Source of the DNA: a bacterium
Lineage (GTDB): Bacteria > Planctomycetota > SZUA-567
Direction: 5' to 3'
Length of the DNA: 64,000 bases
NCBI GenBank assembly: GCA_003245715.1
Contig: QKCJ01000024.1
Location: 124,001 to 188,000 of the forward strand
Position 1 is the first letter of the stretch, and every line of letters starts with the position of its first letter. The translations under genes were made by a program, and so were the position numbers. This document shows positions 17,033 to 24,608 of this stretch, in pieces. The notes beneath the pieces were generated by a model. It saw only the letters and a program-made list of their open reading frames with translations. It was not told the origin of the DNA and did no database searches.

Positions 17033-17252
17033 TTTATCACAAATTTAATCAAGAAAACTGCCGATGAGATAAACGTTAAATCTTACCGCCCGGTTAGATT
17101 CATTAAAACTTTTTGTAAAAATCTCCAATTCAAGGCTTCATTACCATGTGAAAACCATTATAATAAAAACAATTAGTAATCTTTTTATACAGCACGGTAC
17201 TCTAAACCGGCAATAATGTAATTTTAGTGATAATTAAACAAAGGAATATAAT
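17033..17252. other. AT-rich leader upstream of nifS
   Basis: No gene. A TATAAT lies near 17158-17163 with only a weak -35 upstream. AAAGGAATATAAT is the ribosome site before the nifS ATG. I see no clear Fe-S regulator (IscR-like) palindrome. Confidence 0.35.
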
Positions 17253-18437
17253 ATGCCTAACATATATCTCGATAACGCAGCAACCACACGGATTGATGAA
17301 AGAGCGCTTGAAGCGATGCTACCGTTTCTGCGCGAGAACTTCGGTAATGCCTCAGCCAAATATTATGAAATGGGCAAGATTGCACGACGCGCGGTCCTGA
17401 AAGCCCGCCAGCAGGTTTCAGCCCTGATTAACGCCGTCAAACCTGAAGATGAGGACCGTGTCAATGAACTGGTCTTCACCGCCTGTGCGACCGAGAGCAA
17501 CAACTGGGTAATCAAAACCGTTCCCCTCATTGACCCGGAGAAGAACCACATCATAACCTCATCAATCGAGCATCACTCGGTTCTTGAGACCTGCGAATTC
17601 ATGGTCAAAAACCACGGCGCACAGCTTACAGTCCTGTATGTCGACCAGTACGGTCAAGTCTCGCCTGATGATCTGCGTGACGCGATGCGCCCCAATACCG
17701 GCCTGGTAAGCATAATGACAGCCAACAACGAAGTCGGCACGATCCAGCCGGTCAAAGAACTTGCCAGGATTGCCCACGATGGCGGAGCACTCTTCCATAC
17801 TGACGCAGTTCAGGCGGCGGGTAAGATCAAAATTGATGTTCAGGACTGGGATGTGGATTTCCTCAGCCTTTCAGGGCACAAGTTCCACGCACCAAAGGGT
17901 GTGGGCGCGCTTTACATCAGAAAAGGCACACGCCTGAGGCCGTTTATGTCCGGTGGCGGACAGGAAGGCGGACGCCGTGCCGGTACGCTTAATGTCGCTG
18001 GCATTGTCGGCATGGGCGAAGCGGCCGAGATTGCTGTCGGCAAGATCGAAGAACTCGACCCGCGCCTTCGTGCGATGACGGAAAAACTCTGGAAGGGTAT
18101 CAGTGCCTCTGTGCCGAAGGTTCACCGTAACGGACACCCTGACAACCGCCTGCCTAATATCCTCAATGTCCGCTTTGAAGGGGCCGAAGGGGAAGCGATC
18201 CTGCTGCGCCTTGACATGTTCGGAATTCAGGTAGCCTCAGGCTCAGCCTGCTCAACCGGCGACATAACCCCCTCGCACGTACTTATGGCGATGGGAATCC
18301 CGCAGGAGGACGTCCACGGCTCGATCCGTTTCAGTCTCAGCCGCGATACAACTGATGAGGATATTGAAAAGACACTTGAAATACTGCCCGCACAGGTCCA
18401 GCTTATCCGTGACATGAGCGTTACCTGGAACGGCTGA
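17253..18437 (+). CDS. nifS: Cysteine desulfurase (NifS/IscS family)
   Basis: PLP enzyme that removes sulfur from L-cysteine and holds it as a persulfide for Fe-S cluster assembly. Length (394) and motifs are canonical: LDNAATTR at the N-terminus, SSIEHHSVLE near 103, HTDAVQAAGK near 182, the PLP lysine in SLSGHKFHAPKG (Lys210), and the sulfur-carrying Cys in ASGSACSTG (Cys333). A sequence with no large deletion after the active Cys fits the group I NifS/IscS type. It heads a cluster in which the scaffold nifU follows after two PilZ genes. Confidence 0.94.
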   Translation: MPNIYLDNAATTRIDERALEAMLPFLRENFGNASAKYYEMGKIARRAVLKARQQVSALINAVKPEDEDRVNELVFTACATESNNWVIKTVPLIDPEKNHIITSSIEHHSVLETCEFMVKNHGAQLTVLYVDQYGQVSPDDLRDAMRPNTGLVSIMTANNEVGTIQPVKELARIAHDGGALFHTDAVQAAGKIKIDVQDWDVDFLSLSGHKFHAPKGVGALYIRKGTRLRPFMSGGGQEGGRRAGTLNVAGIVGMGEAAEIAVGKIEELDPRLRAMTEKLWKGISASVPKVHRNGHPDNRLPNILNVRFEGAEGEAILLRLDMFGIQVASGSACSTGDITPSHVLMAMGIPQEDVHGSIRFSLSRDTTDEDIEKTLEILPAQVQLIRDMSVTWNG

Positions 18438-18496
18438 AATCCGTGCTTTGAAGAGTTCGCGGTTATTTTTTAATCTTTATATGGAAATGGTGAAAA

Positions 18497-19441
18497 ATGG
18501 CTGAAGTATCATCAGATGCCAAGACTAAAATGCCTTATATCCCCGGGATTCAGAGCAGCGACAATCTCGGAGACACCTTCCTGTTTGTCATCGCTTTCAC
18601 AATTTCCGGGATTATTATTTTCGCTTACGTGCGCTGGCTTCAGCGCAAGCGCCGCAGCAATCTTGAAAGCATTGCCAATATCGAACAGCACCGGCCGGTT
18701 GCTGACGAGAAGTCGCGCTTTATCGCCTCAAAGCCCATAGCCAACAACTTGTCCGGAACCATGGTTTTCAGCCCCGGTCAGGGAATGAACGTATCTTTTC
18801 CGAGTAAGGGCAAAAATTTTGCATCAACGATTATCAATGTTTCGGCGGAGAGCTTTGTCATTACCTTACCGCGTGAAGACACCGATGACTTCATGCCCTC
18901 GGTTGGTGATATTGCCGCCTTCCACACCGTTAAGGACGGACGGAATCATAATTTCAAAACCAGCGTATTACAGGTCTTCAGCGGAGGCTTGCGCGCCTGC
19001 GCTTTCAGGCATACCGACAATATCGAGGTCACCGACCGGCGCAAGAAGACCAGAGTATCAGGTGAATCGCCGGCACTCTTTTCCTATATCCCGGCAAGCC
19101 TGATTAACAGCAACAAGATACCGTTTTCAGATATCTTCAAAAACATGCAGGGCTATATCCCCGCCAATATGCTTGATATCAGCACCGGTGGCTGCGCTAT
19201 GCGGACACGCTCCCCCCTGCATTTTAACGCCGGTGATCTGGTCGGAATCTACTCAACACTTCCGGATAGCGATGATGAGGAGTACTTTGTTCTTGGCGGC
19301 ATAATTTCAGCGCAGAAAAGCCCACGCAGCGAAGGCGGCGGATCAATTTTGAGCATTGAATTTCTTGGTGTTGAGGAAAAGACCAAAACCAAGCTACGTG
19401 AACATATTTCAAATATTATTGAGGACGAGGTAATCGAATAG
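18497..19441 (+). CDS. Membrane-anchored YcgR-like PilZ protein, c-di-GMP receptor
   Basis: 314 residues with one N-terminal membrane segment (about 28-47, LFVIAFTISGIIIFAYVRW), then a YcgR-type N-domain (about 85-185) and a PilZ domain. The c-di-GMP-binding motifs are DRRKKTRVS (RxxxR, about residue 180) and DISTGG (DxSxxG, about 228), both intact. Two-domain proteins of this type slow flagella or control secretion and polysaccharide synthesis when c-di-GMP rises. Membrane anchoring suggests a local partner. It sits between nifS and a second, smaller PilZ gene. Ribosome site GGAAATGGTG precedes the ATG. Confidence 0.82.
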   Translation: MAEVSSDAKTKMPYIPGIQSSDNLGDTFLFVIAFTISGIIIFAYVRWLQRKRRSNLESIANIEQHRPVADEKSRFIASKPIANNLSGTMVFSPGQGMNVSFPSKGKNFASTIINVSAESFVITLPREDTDDFMPSVGDIAAFHTVKDGRNHNFKTSVLQVFSGGLRACAFRHTDNIEVTDRRKKTRVSGESPALFSYIPASLINSNKIPFSDIFKNMQGYIPANMLDISTGGCAMRTRSPLHFNAGDLVGIYSTLPDSDDEEYFVLGGIISAQKSPRSEGGGSILSIEFLGVEEKTKTKLREHISNIIEDEVIE

Positions 19442-19464
19442 GGTGACAGACTAAAGGGGAAGAA

Positions 19465-19824
19465 ATGTCTGCAGGAAAAGCCAACAAACGATCACTTGAG
19501 AGAAAAAACCTGATTTATTTTCCGAAGGCCTTATTAAAGGAGAACAACGAAGAGTTTGGCAAAATTGTCGATATTACTGTAGAAGGATTCATGCTTATAC
19601 GGTACAATGCAGTACAGAGCGGAAATAATTTTGATCTGCGCATCGCCTGGGAAGCTGAGGACGGACATGAAGAACTCTTTGACTGCTCAGTCACGGCCTG
19701 CTGGTGTAAGCCCGACAAAAACCCCGAGCTTTATGCAATTGGTTTTAAATTTAATAACCGGGATGCGAAATCAGACAATGAAGTAACTCGTCTGATAAGG
19801 AAGTGGAGCTTCCCGGAATGGTAG
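19465..19824 (+). CDS. Small PilZ-domain protein
   Basis: A 119-residue cytoplasmic PilZ domain with little else. RSLERKNL near the N-terminus supplies the RxxxR switch (Arg9 and Arg13) and DITVEG (about 37-42) supplies the DxSxxG motif with Thr in place of Ser. The intact first motif suggests it can bind c-di-GMP, though the substitution lowers certainty. GGGGAAG precedes the ATG, 23 bases after the larger PilZ gene and 26 before nifU, so co-translation with Fe-S genes is likely. Confidence 0.7.
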   Translation: MSAGKANKRSLERKNLIYFPKALLKENNEEFGKIVDITVEGFMLIRYNAVQSGNNFDLRIAWEAEDGHEELFDCSVTACWCKPDKNPELYAIGFKFNNRDAKSDNEVTRLIRKWSFPEW

Positions 19825-19850
19825 AATAATTTTCAGTAAAGGAACATACT

Positions 19851-20231
19851 ATGGAATATACACAAGCAGTTATAGATCACTTTCAGAACCCGCGCAATGT
19901 TGGTGAGATCGCCGAAGCTGACGGGGTTGGTGAAGTCGGCAACCCGAGTTGCGGCGACATGATGCGCATCAGTATCGCAGTCAAAGACAAAAAAATCACC
20001 GACTGCAAATTCAAAACTCTTGGCTGCGGAGCGGCTATTGCCACCTCCAGCATCGCCACAGAAATGGCCCGGGGCATGACCCTTGACGAGGCAATGGCCC
20101 TTACCCGTGACCAGGTCGCTGAAGCGCTCGGCGGACTGCCACCGGAAAAGATGCACTGCTCAAATCTGGCGGCTGACGGATTGCATGCTGCGGTTGAAGA
20201 TTATTACAGCAAGCATCCGGAGGCTAAATGA
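19851..20231 (+). CDS. nifU: Fe-S scaffold protein (NifU N-terminal/IscU type)
   Basis: 126-residue scaffold on which Fe-S clusters are built with sulfur from NifS. The three cluster-binding cysteines are present: GNPSCGD (Cys34), KTLGCGAA (Cys59) and KMHCSNLA (Cys103), with Asp36 conserved. The LPPxK chaperone-binding site of IscU appears as LPPEKMHC. It lacks the C-terminal thioredoxin-like NifU domain. The stop overlaps the apbE start (ATGA, 20228-20231), coupling cluster assembly to flavinylation. Confidence 0.93.
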   Translation: MEYTQAVIDHFQNPRNVGEIAEADGVGEVGNPSCGDMMRISIAVKDKKITDCKFKTLGCGAAIATSSIATEMARGMTLDEAMALTRDQVAEALGGLPPEKMHCSNLAADGLHAAVEDYYSKHPEAK

Positions 20232-21454
20232 GTCCCGCAAGCCCCAAGACACCGATATCACTCTGGCTACCGCCGATACTGGCGGTAGCCCTTGTTGCGC
20301 TGGTCTTTCTGCTGCGTTCCAACCAGAAGAAAGAGGTGGAGAACAGTACTGAAAAATACCAGAAACATTTTTCCGGTATTATGGGTACTGAAGCCAATTT
20401 CATTATCATACCTGACAAGGCCATGACCGTCTCTGCCCAGGATGCAGCCGATGAGGCTTTCAAGGCGGCAAAATACATTGAAAAGCTGATGAACGCCTAC
20501 TCGGAAACCAGTGATATCAGCCGCATCAACAGAGCAGCCCCCGGCGTGGAAGTTCCCGTCTCTCCGCTCACCTGGTCAGTAATCGAGCAGTCACTGCGCT
20601 TTAATTATATCAGCGAGGGCGCGTTCAACCCGCTGATGGGGCGTCTTATCAAGTTATACAAATGGGGCAATGCCAAGGTCAAACAACTGCCGGCAGAGGA
20701 AAAGATTTTATCCGCCCTGCAGTCAACGAAATTATCCAATCTCAAACTTAAGCGCGAAGGGATGCTCGTAAGCCGCACCAACGCAGACACGCTCCTCGAT
20801 CTTGGCGGAATAGCCAAAGGCATGGGTGTTGACGCTGCTGCCAACAAGCTGATCGAACTTGGCGTAAAAAATGCCATTGTCGAGATCGGCGGCGAGGTAA
20901 GACTGATCGGTCACGCCCCTCAGAGCAGCGGCGTAAATGACCTCATCGGCAACCCCGACACCCCATGGCACGCCGGTATCCGTGACCCGCGCGGCAACGG
21001 CACAATAATGACCCTCGAAGAGAAGGGCGACTGCGCCATTGCCACCTCCGGCGATTATGAGAAATTTTTTGAGATCGGCGACAAGCGCTACTCACACATT
21101 ATCGACCCCAGAACCGGCCTGCCGGTAAGCGGCGGGGTTATTTCCGCAACAGTTATTTATCCCGGCTCCTGCCTTGAGGCTGACGCGCTTGCCACCAGTG
21201 CGTGCGTGCTTGGCGTTGAGAAGTTCACAAAACTTCTTAATTTATTTCCCAGTACCCGGGAGGTGCAGACCAGAGCCATCCTCATCCTTGAGGACGGAAG
21301 CAGGGTCGAGGTCAAATCTGAGCTGTACAAAACCATCAAGAAGCATTTTATAAAACCACAACCAGAAAACAGCAACCCTCCGGCTGCCCCTGATGAAAAT
21401 AAACCAGACACCCCGCCCCACACGTTCGCCTTTAACCACAGGGACACCCTATGA
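20228..21454 (+). CDS. apbE: FAD:protein FMN transferase (ApbE)
   Basis: Attaches FMN covalently to Thr/Ser in target flavoproteins such as RnfG/NqrC-type subunits, working outside the cytoplasmic membrane. It has an N-terminal anchor (about 11-29) and then the ApbE fold: GIMGTEANFII, SEGAFNPLMGRL, LDLGGIAKGMGVD, and the FAD/Mg site ATSGDYEKF, YSHIIDPRTG and EADALATSACVLG. A Pro-rich tail follows. Length 408 includes this tail. It is linked by 4-base overlaps to nifU upstream and the activase downstream. No Rnf or Nqr gene is in the window. Confidence 0.92.
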   Translation: MSPASPKTPISLWLPPILAVALVALVFLLRSNQKKEVENSTEKYQKHFSGIMGTEANFIIIPDKAMTVSAQDAADEAFKAAKYIEKLMNAYSETSDISRINRAAPGVEVPVSPLTWSVIEQSLRFNYISEGAFNPLMGRLIKLYKWGNAKVKQLPAEEKILSALQSTKLSNLKLKREGMLVSRTNADTLLDLGGIAKGMGVDAAANKLIELGVKNAIVEIGGEVRLIGHAPQSSGVNDLIGNPDTPWHAGIRDPRGNGTIMTLEEKGDCAIATSGDYEKFFEIGDKRYSHIIDPRTGLPVSGGVISATVIYPGSCLEADALATSACVLGVEKFTKLLNLFPSTREVQTRAILILEDGSRVEVKSELYKTIKKHFIKPQPENSNPPAAPDENKPDTPPHTFAFNHRDTL

Positions 21455-22200
21455 GCCGGCTTGGAATTGATATCGGATCAACCACCGTTAAGGCGGTGCT
21501 GCTTAATGATGACTCAGACGAAATCGTCTCGTCAATAATTCTTCCCACAGGAAACTCTCCCGTTGAGACCGCCAAAACCGCTGCGCTAAAAGTCAGCGAC
21601 GGCGACCTGCCGACAGATATCTGCGCTACCGGTTACGGCCGGAAGATCGCGCCCTTTGCCATCAAAGATATTACCGAGATCACCTGTCACGCGGCCGGTG
21701 TTAAAGCCATGCACCCAAACGCTGCGACGATAATTGATATCGGCGGACAGGACAGCAAAGCCATCAGGCTTGACGCGCGCGGCGGAGTGCTTGACTTTGC
21801 GATGAATGACAAATGCGCGGCAGGAACGGGAAGCTTTCTCGACTCAATTGCCAGACGCTTCGAACTTACCCTTGAACAGGTCGCGCAGAAATGCCTGCAG
21901 AGCGATAACCCGCTGCCAATCAGTGCAACCTGTGTGGTCTTCGCAGAAAGCGAAGTGATCGGCCTGCTGACTCAGGGACATGACCTTGCTGATATCATCA
22001 GCGGCATCCACGCTTCAATTGCCGCCAGAATTTCCCGGCTCTACGCACAGGTGCAGGGCTGCGGTCCGGTTTATTTCAGCGGCGGTGTTGCCAAAAACGA
22101 AGGCATGATTCTGGCACTGAGCCGTGAACTCTCAACTGAAGTCAAAGCGGCTCACGAACCACAGTTAATGGGCGCGTACGGTGCGGCTCTGCTAGCCTGA
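21451..22200 (+). CDS. BadF/HgdC-type ATPase, 2-hydroxyacyl-CoA dehydratase activase family
   Basis: ASKHA-fold ATPase of 249 residues, resembling the archerase that injects an electron, at the cost of ATP, into 2-hydroxyacyl-CoA dehydratases or benzoyl-CoA reductase. The phosphate-binding loop is GIDIGSTTVKAVL. DIGGQDSKAI marks the second loop. The two cysteines that bridge a [4Fe-4S] cluster between subunits are in NDKCAAGTGSF (Cys122) and ISATCVVFAESEV (Cys161). The complete set implies an oxygen-sensitive, active protein. No dehydratase subunits lie beside it; the Fe-S protein downstream may be the partner (inference). Overlaps apbE by ATGA. Confidence 0.87.
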   Translation: MSRLGIDIGSTTVKAVLLNDDSDEIVSSIILPTGNSPVETAKTAALKVSDGDLPTDICATGYGRKIAPFAIKDITEITCHAAGVKAMHPNAATIIDIGGQDSKAIRLDARGGVLDFAMNDKCAAGTGSFLDSIARRFELTLEQVAQKCLQSDNPLPISATCVVFAESEVIGLLTQGHDLADIISGIHASIAARISRLYAQVQGCGPVYFSGGVAKNEGMILALSRELSTEVKAAHEPQLMGAYGAALLA

Positions 22201-22308
22201 TTTTTCTGCTTACTGAAATCCGGCACAAACAAGCATAAAACAGTTTCACTTACCGGCAAAAGCAATTCCCCTGAAAGTTCCACCACGCACTAAACCGGGA
22301 AAAACCTC

Positions 22309-23091
22309 ATGTGTATTAATATTACAGACCTTAACGATATTGCAACGGAATTCATTCTGAGCTCTGAGCTTAACTCCGCTGAAGAAATCGGACTGCGCCA
22401 GATCTTCAACGCGCCACATCTTTGCGTCAGCTCCGCCAGCGACCAGCTTTACCGGCAATTTAAAGAGAGTGCCATAATCGGCGCGCACCACCTTTCACCA
22501 GACGAGTGGCTGGAGGGTGCAAACTCGGTCATAAGCTACTTTCTGCCCTTCACCGACGAAGTTAAAATTGCCAATTCAGAAAAAGGGCTGCCGCACCTCA
22601 AATGGGTCTATGGCCGAATTGAAGGTGAACAGCTCAACAATAAATTGTGCGCCCTGCTTGCAGAGACGCTGAGAAAGAGTAATCACAAAGCTATCATACC
22701 GGTCTTGGATGCGAGATTTGAAATCATAGACATGCGCGCAAATTGGTCGGAGCGTCATGCGGCCTTCGCCTCCGGCCTTGGCACCTTCAGCCTCAGCAAG
22801 TCAATGATAACAAAAAAGGGTAGCGCCGGGCGACTGGGCAGTCTCATAACGGATCTCTTTATCCCACCGACGGCGCGCGAGTATTCTGAGATCTATCAGT
22901 GGTGCAGCATGTGCGGCGAATGTATCGAGCGTTGCCCGGCCGGCGCCATCGACCTTGAAAACGGCAAAGACCATGTTGCCTGCGCAAAATATCTCAAGGA
23001 AGTGACTTCAGTAAAATTCGCGCCGCGTTACGGATGTGGCAAATGTCAGACTGGGGTAATGTGCCAGAACTGCGCGCCGTCAGTAGCATAA
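22309..23091 (+). CDS. 4Fe-4S protein related to epoxyqueuosine reductase (QueG-like)
   Basis: 260-residue iron-sulfur protein. A ferredoxin-type site CSMCGECIERCPAGAI (about residue 200) gives three Cys plus CP, and a second set lies in DHVACAKYL and GCGKCQTGVMCQNC near the C-terminus. The N-terminal part (SVISYFLPFT, YGRIEGEQLN, HAAFASGLGTFSLSKSMIT) matches the QueG-like fold, but the HEAT domain of true QueG is missing, so it may be a reductase of other function. It closes the nifS-to-activase run, 108 bases after the activase. Related short versions are common in anaerobes. The partner enzyme is unknown. Confidence 0.75.
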   Translation: MCINITDLNDIATEFILSSELNSAEEIGLRQIFNAPHLCVSSASDQLYRQFKESAIIGAHHLSPDEWLEGANSVISYFLPFTDEVKIANSEKGLPHLKWVYGRIEGEQLNNKLCALLAETLRKSNHKAIIPVLDARFEIIDMRANWSERHAAFASGLGTFSLSKSMITKKGSAGRLGSLITDLFIPPTAREYSEIYQWCSMCGECIERCPAGAIDLENGKDHVACAKYLKEVTSVKFAPRYGCGKCQTGVMCQNCAPSVA

Positions 23092-23152
23092 CTTCCCGCC
23101 AGAAGAAGCAAACGGTAAATAACCGGCGAAAAAAGATTGAAGGGAAATATTT

Positions 23153-24496
23153 TTAGCCAACAGCCTGGCGTTTGCGCTGGCGCTGCATCTCGCGGAATTT
23201 GTCATAGATAACCGAGATCGTATCGTAGATCGGGTTAACCACACGCACAACCCCGCGGTAATTCTCAAGCCCGGAACGGATAAGCTGAAGGTTCTTCTCG
23301 ATCTCCTTGACCTGATTAGCCAGCTGCTCTTTCTTCTGAATGTTTTTGGCTTTATTCATGTCTGCGCGAAGCTTGCCGATCTTGACCTCTTCAAGCTGGA
23401 ACTCACGCTCGGCCTTCTTGACCATATTATTGAACTGGTTGTAAGTCCGCTGCAGTGAAGCGCCTGCCTGCGCGAAACTCTCAAGGTGTTTAAGCTCATG
23501 CGCCGCCCAGAACTTTCTGGCGTTAAACCTGACATTCTCACGCACGTCAAAATTCTCAACACTGCTGTCAGGAATCTTGATAAAGCATTTTAGCGCTTCC
23601 TTGATGGAATCAAGCCGCTTTTTCTTGATCTCCTGAAATGAATTTGACAACTCCGGATCTTCAAGCTGCTTCTCAAACTGCAGGGACTTCAGCAGGTTAA
23701 GCATCCCCAGCTGATACATCAGCTCAGCCTTGCGGTTGATACTGACCTTACCGATAAGAAACTCCAGAGTATCCGAGGCAAGATCAATGGAGATCGCCGC
23801 GTCCTCTTCTGTGCGCTCGGTAGAAAAAAGACGCCGCCCCATATCCCCGGCACTCTGCGCCAGGCGCATGCGCCGCTCAATATTATTATGAAAAGCGGCA
23901 TAAATTTTCTGAGGTATCTTGGTATGCTTACGCTTGATCCACTGCGGATTTTTTGCACCAGCATCCCAGAGATCAAACTCCTTCTCGGTGGAAGCGTAAA
24001 GGCATTTTGGGCAAAGCATGATATGAAAAAGCGAAAAGTCGACAAACTCCTTCTCGGAATCCTGACGCACACCGGTGTAAACCTCCATCTGGGTACGCTG
24101 GTCAACCTTAACAAGCAGGCTTCCTGTCTTAAGCGCCGGCGCGGTAAAGGCATTCTCGCACATCGGACAACGGTATTTTCGTTTGAGAAATACTGACTCA
24201 ATCCCCGTTTCAAGATCCTGAAACTCATCCGGATAATCAACCGGCTCGACCGGAGAGCTCGCCGCCTCATCCCGAATCCGCTGACGTTTGTCGGCAAGTG
24301 CCTTGTAAATCTGCGCGTACGCGGCTTTGCTTTTTAATAATGTTATATGGATGCGGGTTATGGATTCCTCGATAATCGTCTCAGGAGTCTTGACTTTGCC
24401 TTCCTCTGCGCGAAACATGCTACTGATTGCCAGTAGCCGCAGTGAGGTCTCCTCATCAAGCGTGTAATCCGTTCTCTCTAATTCCTGATCGTTCAT
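23153..24496 (-). CDS. DUF2225-family protein with zinc ribbon and coiled coil
   Basis: 447-residue cytoplasmic protein of unknown function. After a helical N-terminus, the DUF2225 core (about 105-235) starts with KRKYRCPMCENAFTAP and continues with DFSLFHIMLCPKCLYAS; the two CxxC pairs (CPMC and CPKC) probably bind Zn. A long helical part follows with a strong coiled coil at about 330-410 (alternating Glu/Lys/Leu). The family often has TPR-like repeats. No clear ribosome site precedes the ATG. It stands alone between convergent Fe-S genes and the alpha-glucan genes. Confidence 0.78.
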   Translation of the reverse strand: MNDQELERTDYTLDEETSLRLLAISSMFRAEEGKVKTPETIIEESITRIHITLLKSKAAYAQIYKALADKRQRIRDEAASSPVEPVDYPDEFQDLETGIESVFLKRKYRCPMCENAFTAPALKTGSLLVKVDQRTQMEVYTGVRQDSEKEFVDFSLFHIMLCPKCLYASTEKEFDLWDAGAKNPQWIKRKHTKIPQKIYAAFHNNIERRMRLAQSAGDMGRRLFSTERTEEDAAISIDLASDTLEFLIGKVSINRKAELMYQLGMLNLLKSLQFEKQLEDPELSNSFQEIKKKRLDSIKEALKCFIKIPDSSVENFDVRENVRFNARKFWAAHELKHLESFAQAGASLQRTYNQFNNMVKKAEREFQLEEVKIGKLRADMNKAKNIQKKEQLANQVKEIEKNLQLIRSGLENYRGVVRVVNPIYDTISVIYDKFREMQRQRKRQAVG

Positions 24497-24608
24497 TAAT
24501 CAAACCCGTTTTTAGCAGCACTAACACGACACATTAATTATAAATTATAACAATAAACCAACCAAATCATACAACTATGTCGGCATATTTGATATTTTTT
24601 TTTACAAC

